Assembly: GCA_003454665.1 (NCBI GenBank)
Contig: DMKB01000338.1
Coordinates: forward strand, 1 to 6,457
Origin: Nitrospiraceae bacterium
GTDB lineage: Bacteria; Nitrospirota; UBA9217
DNA length: 6,457 bases
Direction: 5' to 3'
Positions within the stretch are counted from its first letter, which is position 1; each line of letters opens with the position of its first letter. The position numbers and the translations under genes were made by a program. The notes beneath the pieces are model-generated. The model was not told the DNA's origin. It saw only the letters and a program-made list of their open reading frames with translations, and did not search any database. Positions 1 through 5,900 of the stretch are shown in pieces.

Positions 1-182
1 TTGGCCGCAGATTTTCGCAGATCAACGCGGATTATAAAGCCGTGAGTATGGTTTATTTACAATCATGATGCTACGTGTCATGATTCGTTACCTTTTTTAT
101 CCACGGCGTCGATGCTGTATTTATAAATTTTCATCCCGCTGTTTCCTTCATCTGCGTTTATCCGCGTCCATCTGCGGCCCCC
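1..182. repeat. Long imperfect palindrome with 10-base-phased CGCRGAT heptamers
   Basis: Non-coding region after the second permease gene. The left arm has CGCAGAT at 6-12 and 16-22 and CGCGGAT at 26-32. The right arm has the reverse complements at 150-156, 160-166 and 170-176. Both sets are spaced exactly 10 bases. The outermost GGCCGCAGAT (3-12) pairs perfectly with ATCTGCGGCC (170-179). Inner pairs are GCCGTG (39-44) with CACGGC (102-107), and an apex hairpin AATCATGA (61-68) with TCATGATT (78-85). The left arm may continue beyond position 1. The whole block could fold as one cruciform or RNA hairpin. I recall similar GCAGAT/GCGGAT repeats scattered in environmental bacterial genomes, but multicopy status cannot be shown here. 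No U-run follows on the minus strand, so it is not a standard intrinsic terminator for the operon. Confidence 0.75.
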
Positions 183-189
183 TTCGCTT

Positions 190-1008
190 TCAGCCTTTCA
201 CCGCACCGGCAGTCAGTCCTTCGATGATCCTCTTCTGGAATGCGAACACCAGTATGACGAGCGGTATGGTCACGACCACCGAGGCAGCCGCGATGTCCCC
301 CCAGGGAATCTCGTGGAGGCCCGGGAACAGGGCGATGGCCACGGGTATGGTCCGTGCCGAAGCGGTGGACGTGAAGGTGAGGGCAAAGAGAAATTCATTC
401 CAGGAAAAGATAAACACGAGGATAGCCGTGGTAAAGAGTCCCGGTGCAGCCAGGGGGAGCATGATCTTGTAAAAGGCCTGGAAAGGGCTGCACCCGTCAA
501 CGCGCGCCGCAAGGTATATTTCGTCAGGCACTTCCCTGAAGAAGCTGGTCAGAATCCAGATCGAAAGGGGGAGGGAGAAGGTCGTATAGGTGATGATGAG
601 GGCCCACCAGGTGTCCCGGAGGCCCAGGGCGCGGATGATGAGGTACAGCGGACTCACTGTGGCGATGGGGGGAAACATGGAAACAGACAGGATAAAGAGG
701 AGAATGATTGCCTTATAGCGGACGCGCAGCTTTGCCAGCCCGAATGCCGCCAGAGACCCGATGACGATGGACAGCAGCGTTGTCAAAGAGGCCACGGCCA
801 TGCTGTTCCCCATGATCCGCAGGAAGGGGTGGCCCGTGAATATGGATATATAGTGCCCGATTGTCGGGCGATCAGGCAGGAGCGGGGGCAGCTTCGTGAG
901 TTCCACTGTCGGTTTTATGCTCGTTATGAACTGCCACAGCAAAGGACCGAGGCAATACGCTGTCATCACCAGCAGCAAAAGGGAAAATAGTATGCGTTTT
1001 TTTAGCAT
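190..1008 (-). CDS. ABC sugar transporter permease 2 (MalG/UgpE-type)
   Basis: A 272-residue inner-membrane permease, the second half of the CUT1 translocation channel. About six hydrophobic segments lie near residues 5-27, 67-91, 100-122, 134-156, 190-211 and 238-257. The EAA loop is at about 159-189 (EVPDEIYLAARVDGCSPF, invariant glycine G172, then IMLPLAAPG). FSWNEFLFALTF (201-212) and the C-terminus GLTAGAVKG are typical MalG features. Start choice is uncertain. ATG at 1008 gives MLKKRILF, a normal positively charged opening to the first membrane segment, but the nearest good ribosome site (AAAGGA, 1030-1025) is 16 bases away. TTG at 1020 would be only 4 bases from it, and TTG at 1047 would start inside repeat-like sequence. 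It lies downstream of permease 1 across a repeat-filled gap, so it may be expressed by readthrough or from its own promoter. No ATPase gene follows before the window ends 189 bases later. Confidence 0.92.
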   Translation of the reverse strand: MLKKRILFSLLLLVMTAYCLGPLLWQFITSIKPTVELTKLPPLLPDRPTIGHYISIFTGHPFLRIMGNSMAVASLTTLLSIVIGSLAAFGLAKLRVRYKAIILLFILSVSMFPPIATVSPLYLIIRALGLRDTWWALIITYTTFSLPLSIWILTSFFREVPDEIYLAARVDGCSPFQAFYKIMLPLAAPGLFTTAILVFIFSWNEFLFALTFTSTASARTIPVAIALFPGLHEIPWGDIAAASVVVTIPLVILVFAFQKRIIEGLTAGAVKG

Positions 1009-1024
1009 AGTAGTATGCAATCGT

Positions 1025-1030
1025 TCCTTT
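1025..1030 (-). promoter_or_regulatory. Possible ribosome binding site of permease 2
   Basis: AAAGGA on the minus strand is the only good Shine-Dalgarno match ahead of the second permease. It is 16 bases from the favoured ATG (1008), too far for an ideal site, and 4 bases from an in-frame TTG (1020), rather close. It therefore leaves the start undecided. Confidence 0.35.
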
Positions 1031-1050
1031 GAAATGCCAAATGACAAAAT

Positions 1051-1138
1051 CCAAATGTCAAATAAATTTCAAATAGTCAAATTCCAAGTTATTGATATTT
1101 GCCCTTTTGGTAATCCTTTGAACTTTAAACTTTTTCAG
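1051..1138. repeat. Degenerate copy of the TTTGAAC / CAAATGTCAAA repeat (copy 1)
   Basis: Aligns without gaps to 1433-1520 in the same orientation, with 72 of 88 bases identical by hand count; the first 20 bases are identical. Its tandem heptamers have decayed (TTTGAAC at 1117-1123, TTTAAAC at 1124-1130, TTTTTCA at 1131-1137), so it forms a weaker hairpin than copy 2. It ends about 40 bases from the start of the second permease gene, and related words (CCAAATGAC, 1038-1046) continue toward that gene. Confidence 0.8.
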
Positions 1139-1251
1139 TTCTTTCGCTCCTTCAGGGGAAAACATGGTTCATTCGTAATAAAGTTGAAAAACAACCTCAA
1201 ATGACTGAAATGCCTGTCTCGCGCAACCAACAGTAGGCGCTTCTAAGCGAG

Positions 1252-1411
1252 TCGCCAAGCACGCAAAGAAAAACAACGACAGAGGCTCGGGAAAGGCCGT
1301 AGGATTTTGATGAGCAATTAATAGACCAAAGCCTTGTTTATCTTTGTGCTTTACGGCCAAATTGTTCCTGTACGCTTTATCCTTTCTTTGCGTCTTTGCG
1401 TCTCTGCGCGA
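1252..1411. repeat. CGCAAAG-type inverted repeat with 8-base period
   Basis: The left arm TCGCCAAGCACGCAAAGAA (1252-1270) is nearly complementary to part of the right arm (1384-1411). The right arm carries CTTTGCG at 1386-1392 and 1394-1400 and CTCTGCG at 1402-1408, spaced exactly 8 bases. A second pair nests inside: GGCCGTA (1295-1301) with TACGGCC (1352-1358). The unit is therefore a long imperfect stem with an inner stem. It is non-coding, with no terminal transposase or target duplication that I can see. Confidence 0.72.
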
Positions 1412-1430
1412 AAACGAAGAAAGACGTAGA

Positions 1431-1526
1431 TTCCAAATGTCAAATAAATTTCAAAAAGTCAAACCCCAAATATTTGATGCTTGCCGTTTTGGCATTCTTT
1501 TGAACTTTGAACTTTGACATTTGAAC
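1431..1526. repeat. TTTGAAC tandem / CAAATGTCAAA inverted repeat (copy 2)
   Basis: Begins with CAAATGTCAAA (1434-1444), which pairs perfectly over 11 bases with TTTGACATTTG (1513-1523); flanking and inner words extend the stem imperfectly. The right arm is a run of four heptamers in exact register: TTTGAAC 1499-1505, TTTGAAC 1506-1512, TTTGACA 1513-1519, TTTGAAC 1520-1526. A small inner hairpin TGCC/GGCA (1482-1485, 1491-1494) sits in the loop. It starts 5 bases after the permease 1 stop on the minus strand and could form a stable 3' hairpin in that mRNA. Confidence 0.82.
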
Positions 1527-1531
1527 GTTAT

Positions 1532-2380
1532 TTATTTCGTTCCTTTACTCAGAAGTTTTATATACACCACGCTTATCATTCCGACGCAGAGGAACACGAC
1601 GACCGACAGGGTCGACCCGTAGCCGAACTGGAGCGTCTGAAACAGCACCTTGTACGCGTAGATCGACAGCGTTTCCGTGGTGTTCGCCGGGCCGCCGCCG
1701 GTCAGCACATACACCGAGTCGAAGACCCGGAAGGCGTCGAGGGTCCTGAAGATCAGGACAACGAGGATGACGGGCTTCAGCAGGGGCAGGGTGACCTTCC
1801 GGAAGACATCCCAGCTTCCTGCCCCGTCGATCCGTGCTGCCTGGGAAAGCTCCCGGGGGATGACCTGGAGCCCTGCCATGAGCAGGATGGCGACAAAAGG
1901 CGTTGTTTTCCAGACGTCCATGAAGACGGCGGCATTCAGCGCCCACAAGGGACTGCCGAGCCAGTTGACCTCCGCGCCGAGCAGATAGTTCAGGATGCCG
2001 AAATCGGTGTTATACATCCACTCCCACATCTTGGCGGAGACCACCGTCGGTATCGCCCAGGGGATGAGCACGACGGCCCTGACGAATCCCTTGAAGCGAA
2101 ATTCCCGGTGCAGGAGCATTGCGATGGAAAGGCCGAGGACCAGTTCAAGCACCACGGAGAAAAGGGTGAAGTAGGCTGTGTTCCCGAGGGCGTTCCAGAA
2201 CCGGTCGTCCCGCACCAGGAAGAGATAGTTTTCGAGCCCGACAAATCGGGAAATATCGAAAATGAGCAGCTTCCGGTGGAGGCTCAGGTACAGCACGGAG
2301 AGGACGGGATAGACTGTGACCAGGGCCAGCAAGAGCAAGGCCGGTGTGACAAACCGCTGTCCGCTGTCTCTGTTCGTCAT
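1532..2380 (-). CDS. ABC sugar transporter permease 1 (MalF/UgpA-type)
   Basis: A 282-residue inner-membrane permease of the carbohydrate uptake (CUT1) class. About six hydrophobic segments are visible, near residues 11-32, 68-92, 101-120, 149-172, 203-222 and 256-277. The cytoplasmic EAA loop that docks the ATPase is clear at about 173-203 (VIPRELSQAARIDGAG ... VTLPLLKP, with the invariant glycine G186). The C-terminal DSVYVLTGGGPANTTETLSIY (221-241) is typical of the MalF/UgpA/ThuF partner. It lacks the long N-terminal extension and large periplasmic domain of E. coli MalF, as most CUT1 permeases do. The ATG shares the ATGA overlap with the stop of the binding-protein gene, so it is probably translated by coupling; the GGAG before it is only two bases away. 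It would pair with the second permease, which is unusually separated from it by a 523-base repeat island. Confidence 0.93.
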   Translation of the reverse strand: MTNRDSGQRFVTPALLLLALVTVYPVLSVLYLSLHRKLLIFDISRFVGLENYLFLVRDDRFWNALGNTAYFTLFSVVLELVLGLSIAMLLHREFRFKGFVRAVVLIPWAIPTVVSAKMWEWMYNTDFGILNYLLGAEVNWLGSPLWALNAAVFMDVWKTTPFVAILLMAGLQVIPRELSQAARIDGAGSWDVFRKVTLPLLKPVILVVLIFRTLDAFRVFDSVYVLTGGGPANTTETLSIYAYKVLFQTLQFGYGSTLSVVVFLCVGMISVVYIKLLSKGTK

Positions 2381-3663
2381 CGCTCCACCCCGAGAATATG
2401 CTCTATCTGCTTCTGTGCGGCGTTCAACGCCTCTTCCGGCGTCTTGATGCCGGCCAGGGCAGCGCTGAACTCAGGCTGCATTACCTGGGTGATCATCATG
2501 TAGTAGGGCGAGACCGGCCGGGGCCGCGCCTGCATGAAGATGTCATGGAGGCCCGTGATAAAGGGCTGCTCCCGAACGAGGTCCTGATCGCGGTACAGCG
2601 ATGTTCTCGTGGGCTTGTAGCCTATGGTGCGCGCCAGGGTCTTTTGCACTGTCGGAGAAGTGAGAAAGAGGATCAATTTTTCCGCTGCCTCGGGGTTCCG
2701 CGAGTATCGGTTCACGCCGAGCTGCCATCCGCCGAGGGTGGATGCAGAGGTCTTGCCCGGGAACGAAGGGAGGGGCGCCACGCCGACCCTGCCTCGCACG
2801 GGCGAGCCTTCCTGCTCGAAGATGTTCCAGGCGTAAGGCCAGTTCCGCATGAACAGCGCCCTGCCGTTCCCGAATATGTGACGCGTCGGCTCCTCGATTG
2901 CCGTGGTCACGAGGGGCGGGGTGATGCTATAGGTGACGAGCAAATCCCTCATGAAACGGAGGGCTTCGATGTTTTCGGGGCTGTTGATGACGGGCAGTTC
3001 ATTCTTCAACACCTCCCCGCCGTTGCTCCAGAAATATTCCAACACATTACAGATAAGCCCTTCGTACTGCTTCCCCTGCCAGATGAACCCGTAGAGGCCG
3101 GGCTCCTTGTCGATCACTGCCCGGGCAGTCGCCACAAGCTCCTGCCAGGTCTTGGGAGGAGAAAAACCATGCTTCTTCAGGATATCCTTCCGGTAAAACA
3201 GAACGCCTGCGTCCGTATACCAGGGAATGGCATAAACCCTGTCGCGGTACGTGACCGCCTGCATGGGCCCGGGAAAGAACTTCCCTCTTTCCTGAAGGGG
3301 CATGAGGTGGCTGATATCCCGCAGCCACCCTGCCCGCGCGAATTCCGGGATCCAGATAACGTCCATGCTGAGGACATCGAAGTCGGCGCTCGAGCCTTCA
3401 AGATTTATGATATAGAACTGATGCTGTTCGTCCGTCGAGGAGGGGAGGGTTTCGTCTACGACGGTGATGCCCGGGTTTTGCTGTTCGAAGTCCCTGAGGA
3501 GCTGGTGGAAGAGCCGGGGGTCTCCTGCGATCCTGCCGTGTTTAAAGACAAGGCGGACCCTCTCCGACGCACCGGTATCCTGCTTTTCTCCCTGGGCACA
3601 GCCCAGGATGAGAAGAGGCAGGAGGAGAAGGAAAACTCCTGTGCCTATCGCTCCGCGAGCCAT
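2377..3663 (-). CDS. ABC transporter sugar-binding lipoprotein, trehalose/maltose-binding family
   Basis: A 428-residue extracytoplasmic binding protein (family 1) that should capture an alpha-glucoside and deliver it to the two permeases encoded next. Residues 1-22 form a lipoprotein signal: MAR, a hydrophobic run, then the lipobox ILGC with C22 as the lipidation site. Family landmarks are SMDVIWIPEFARAGWL (99-114), PWYTDAGVLFYRKD (147-160), a WQGKQYEGL...WSNGG block (195-216), MRNWPYAW (272-279) and LGGWQLGV (310-317). I associate these with Thermococcus litoralis TMBP and the LpqY/ThuE trehalose-binding proteins. The ATG at 3663 is preferred over an in-frame ATG at 3732, because it puts the signal peptide at the N-terminus and has AAAGGA nine bases upstream. 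The earlier start would add 23 basic residues ahead of the signal and overlap the enzyme gene by 88 bases. The chosen start overlaps that gene by 19 bases, so translation is probably coupled. The ligand is most likely trehalose from context; maltose or another glucoside cannot be excluded. Confidence 0.92.
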   Translation of the reverse strand: MARGAIGTGVFLLLLPLLILGCAQGEKQDTGASERVRLVFKHGRIAGDPRLFHQLLRDFEQQNPGITVVDETLPSSTDEQHQFYIINLEGSSADFDVLSMDVIWIPEFARAGWLRDISHLMPLQERGKFFPGPMQAVTYRDRVYAIPWYTDAGVLFYRKDILKKHGFSPPKTWQELVATARAVIDKEPGLYGFIWQGKQYEGLICNVLEYFWSNGGEVLKNELPVINSPENIEALRFMRDLLVTYSITPPLVTTAIEEPTRHIFGNGRALFMRNWPYAWNIFEQEGSPVRGRVGVAPLPSFPGKTSASTLGGWQLGVNRYSRNPEAAEKLILFLTSPTVQKTLARTIGYKPTRTSLYRDQDLVREQPFITGLHDIFMQARPRPVSPYYMMITQVMQPEFSAALAGIKTPEEALNAAQKQIEHILGVER

Positions 3664-5900
3664 TGGAGAAAGTCCTTTACCTCGTCCTGGTCCTTCAGGA
3701 AATAGTCGGCGTCCGGACTTCCTCCGATGCATATACTGATGCCTTTATTTTTGATGGCCCGGAAGGCGTCTTCGTCCGTCGTGTCATCGCCCAGGTATAT
3801 CGGGAGCCTGCCATTACCCATTCGTTCCATGATCCATATCACGGCGTCGCCCTTGTGCCAGGCGTCGAGGGGACGGATCTCGAAGACTTTTTTGCCCGAG
3901 GTGATACGAAAGGACTGCTCATAGTCTTTCGCGATCCTTGTGAAGAGCTCGTAAAACTCGGACAGCACTTTCGTCTTTACCTGGCGAAAATGGATGCTCG
4001 CCGTCACCCCCTTGTCTTCGATGAACACGCCGGGGATGTGCGCTGTCGCCTGCTCCAGGGCATACAAAAAATTCTTGAGCAGTTGGGCGCTGCTGTCGGT
4101 GTGCTGGCTCACTACGATCCGCTCACCGTCCCATATCTCGGAGCCGTGGTTTCCCGCGTAGACAATGTCTTCGATGCCGACCTGCTCCTTGACATCCTGG
4201 AGTGCTCTGCCGCTTATGACGGCAACAGGGACCCGTTTTTTCAGCTCGAGGATGAGGGAACGCATCTCTTCCGCAATGCGCGCCTTGTCCGGTGATTCCG
4301 CGATGGGGGTCAGTGTCCCGTCGTAGTCGAGGAACAGGAAGTAAGGAGACCGCCCCTTGCCTGCCTTGCTGTCCCTGCGGGCGGCCAGACTGTCGTGGAG
4401 GGTATCCGTATAGTCGAAAAAATAGCTGCCTTTCTGTTGTTTGGACGAAGAGAGAAACACCATCTCCCGGAGCAGATCGGATATCCATTTATAGATGTCG
4501 TTTTCCCTGACCTGCGTTCGCAGAGCACTCATACGCTCCTTTTTTTCCTCTTTCGCCATGGTCAGGGCCTTCCTGATGGAATCGGAGAACTCCTCGATGT
4601 CGTAGGGATTGACGAGGATCGCGCCCTCGAGCTCGTCGGCAGCGCCGGCGAACTCGCTCAGGATGAGCATGCCGTTTTCGTCGACCTGGGAAGCCACGTA
4701 TTCCTTCCCCACCAGGTTCATGCCGTCGTAGGCAGAACTGACGATCCCCATGTCCGCCATGCGGTAATAGGCGGCGAGGTCTTTATGTTCCACCTTCGTG
4801 TCGAGATAGACGACAGGCCGCCAGGCGCTCGTCGAGAACCGATCATTGATTTTCTTGACCAGCGCTTCGACGCTCCTCTTGTAGCTGAGGTACGGCTCCT
4901 TCAGTCTCGTCGGCACGGCGATCTGGATGAACGTGACCTTTCCCCGGAACCGCTCGTACCGTTCGAAGAGGAGGTTGATCGCCTGGAGCCGCTTGATCAG
5001 TCCCTTGGTGTATTCCAGCCGGTCGACGCCGATGCCGACGATATCGGGAAGGGCGTATTTGCTCTTTAATTTTTTTATTGCACGCGATGTTTGCCAGGAA
5101 GAGGCCAGGGTGTTGAACTTGTCGTAATCGATGCTGATCGGGAAGGCTTTCAGGCGCGTCGTATGTCCCCGGAAGGTGATCGTCGATTGCCGGTAGTTGG
5201 TTTCGGCATCAATAACGCTTTCCCTGACGCAGTCCATGAAGTTTCGCGCGAAGAGCGGGATCTGGAAGCCGATAAGGTCGTTGCTGAGCATTGCCTCGAG
5301 GATTTCCCGTGCCTGGGGGCAGACCCGGAAGACGCTCCAGTCGGGCCAGGGGATGTGCCAGAAATGGGCGATGGTCAGCTCCGGTTTTTTCTCCCGCAGG
5401 ATCTCCGGAACGATGCAGAGATGGTAATCGTGTACCCAGACGATGGAGTTTTCGTCGGCTTCTTCGAGCACGGCATCGGCGAAGGACTGGTTCGCTTTCT
5501 TATAGTCCTCCCAGAAGCGCTTCCGGAAATACACCCGGTCGAGGGATATGTGGCAGAGGGGCCAGAGGACCTGATTGGAATACCCGTGATAATAGTTATC
5601 GACTTCGCCGGGGGTAAGCCAGACGCGTTTCAAGGTGTACGAGGGCTTCTCCGGCGGCACGGAAACGCGGCTTTTCGCATCCACGACCTCCCGATCGCCG
5701 CTCCCGCTTCCCCAGGCGGTCCAGATGCCGCCCGTTGCCTTCAGCACGTCGTCCATGGCCGAGGTGAGGCCGCCCGCGGGCTGATCGACCTTGACGGTCA
5801 TGCCCGTTTTCTTGTGGATATAGGGTTCCCGGTTGGAGACGATGATCAGGCTTGTGCCTTCGAAATCTTTTTCGATATACGCCGTGAGGCCGTTCGACAT
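3645..5900 (-). CDS. otsAB: Bifunctional trehalose-6-phosphate synthase/phosphatase (fused OtsA-OtsB, TPSP)
   Basis: A 751-residue cytoplasmic fusion that would make trehalose-6-phosphate from UDP-glucose and glucose-6-phosphate and then dephosphorylate it to trehalose. Residues about 17-482 are a GT20 synthase: IIVSNRE with R24, the glycine-rich PAGGL loop (41-45), Y104 and W113 in the YYHGYSNQVLWP block, HDYH (158-161), H182, DRLEYTKG with R294 and K299, and DGMNLVGKEYVA with D392 and E400. From memory these match the substrate contacts of E. coli OtsA. After a linker (about 483-516) comes a HAD phosphatase: DYDGTL (525-530, nucleophile D525), SGR (563-565), GNHGSEI (583-589), WHKGDA with K683, and GDDTTDEDAF (704-713). 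All HAD motifs are present. The acceptor segment FWHIPWPDWSVFR (180-192) departs from the usual FFLHIPFP form. The ATG directly follows the upstream TAG and has GGAG six bases ahead. A glucosylglycerol-phosphate synthase reading is less likely because the fused phosphatase is of the OtsB type. Confidence 0.95.
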   Translation of the reverse strand: MSNGLTAYIEKDFEGTSLIIVSNREPYIHKKTGMTVKVDQPAGGLTSAMDDVLKATGGIWTAWGSGSGDREVVDAKSRVSVPPEKPSYTLKRVWLTPGEVDNYYHGYSNQVLWPLCHISLDRVYFRKRFWEDYKKANQSFADAVLEEADENSIVWVHDYHLCIVPEILREKKPELTIAHFWHIPWPDWSVFRVCPQAREILEAMLSNDLIGFQIPLFARNFMDCVRESVIDAETNYRQSTITFRGHTTRLKAFPISIDYDKFNTLASSWQTSRAIKKLKSKYALPDIVGIGVDRLEYTKGLIKRLQAINLLFERYERFRGKVTFIQIAVPTRLKEPYLSYKRSVEALVKKINDRFSTSAWRPVVYLDTKVEHKDLAAYYRMADMGIVSSAYDGMNLVGKEYVASQVDENGMLILSEFAGAADELEGAILVNPYDIEEFSDSIRKALTMAKEEKKERMSALRTQVRENDIYKWISDLLREMVFLSSSKQQKGSYFFDYTDTLHDSLAARRDSKAGKGRSPYFLFLDYDGTLTPIAESPDKARIAEEMRSLILELKKRVPVAVISGRALQDVKEQVGIEDIVYAGNHGSEIWDGERIVVSQHTDSSAQLLKNFLYALEQATAHIPGVFIEDKGVTASIHFRQVKTKVLSEFYELFTRIAKDYEQSFRITSGKKVFEIRPLDAWHKGDAVIWIMERMGNGRLPIYLGDDTTDEDAFRAIKNKGISICIGGSPDADYFLKDQDEVKDFLQWLAER
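3673..3678 (-). promoter_or_regulatory. Ribosome binding site that decides the binding-protein start
   Basis: AAAGGA on the minus strand, nine bases before the ATG at 3663 and inside the 3' end of the synthase/phosphatase gene. Together with the lipoprotein signal it fixes the start at 3663 rather than 3732. Confidence 0.7.

Larger units (their letters stand above)
1009..1531. other. 523-base non-coding island between the two permease genes
   Basis: This gap separates two permease genes that are normally adjacent. It is visibly more AT-rich than the genes, at least in its outer parts. It holds two copies of an A/T-rich repeat as outer blocks (1051-1138 and 1431-1526) flanking a CGCAAAG-type inverted repeat (1252-1411). 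I see nothing recognisable in 1139-1251 beyond scattered short complementary words. Short open frames here have no ribosome site or family resemblance. On the minus strand there is no stem followed by a U-run, so no intrinsic terminator is evident. Confidence 0.8.

Noticed and set aside
61..98. Hairpin AATCATGA/TCATGATT followed by six Ts as an intrinsic terminator
   Set aside because: The T-run lies on the plus-strand side and 7 bases beyond the stem, whereas all genes are transcribed on the minus strand, where no U-run follows. Better explained as the apex of the palindrome.
313..990. Plus-strand open frame (225 codons) opposite permease 2
   Set aside because: Same reasoning: charged, low-complexity translation opposite a clear MalG-type gene.
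1012..1040. Sigma-70-like promoter for permease 2 (TTGGCA, 17 bases, CATACT on the minus strand)
   Set aside because: Spacing is right, but the -10 box ends only three bases before the ATG, so transcription would begin at or inside the start codon. Likely chance in AT-rich sequence.
1169..1360. Small minus-strand open frame of 63 codons in the repeat island
   Set aside because: It spans the CGCAAAG repeat arm, has no ribosome site or family resemblance, and its composition follows the repeat.
1386..1526. CRISPR array suggested by regularly spaced short words
   Set aside because: Units are 7-8 bases in direct tandem with no unique spacers, and they form inverted arms; no cas genes are nearby.
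1514..2503. Plus-strand open frame (329 codons) opposite permease 1
   Set aside because: Antisense to a permease with an intact EAA loop; the translation is highly charged with no recognisable fold. It starts in repeat sequence.
2398..3705. Long plus-strand open frame (435 codons) opposite the binding-protein gene
   Set aside because: It lies wholly antisense to a gene with clear family motifs and a signal peptide; its own translation is rich in R, G, H and P, shows no domain and has no convincing ribosome site. It is a codon-bias shadow.
3664..3732. Upstream ATG start for the binding protein
   Set aside because: It would put 23 residues, many basic, before a normal lipoprotein signal and overlap the enzyme gene by 88 bases; the ATG at 3663 has a well-spaced AAAGGA.
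3645..5900. Glucosylglycerol-phosphate synthase instead of trehalose-6-phosphate synthase
   Set aside because: That family is also GT20, but the fused C-terminal domain has full OtsB-type HAD motifs, and the neighbours are TreT-like and trehalose-binding-like proteins.
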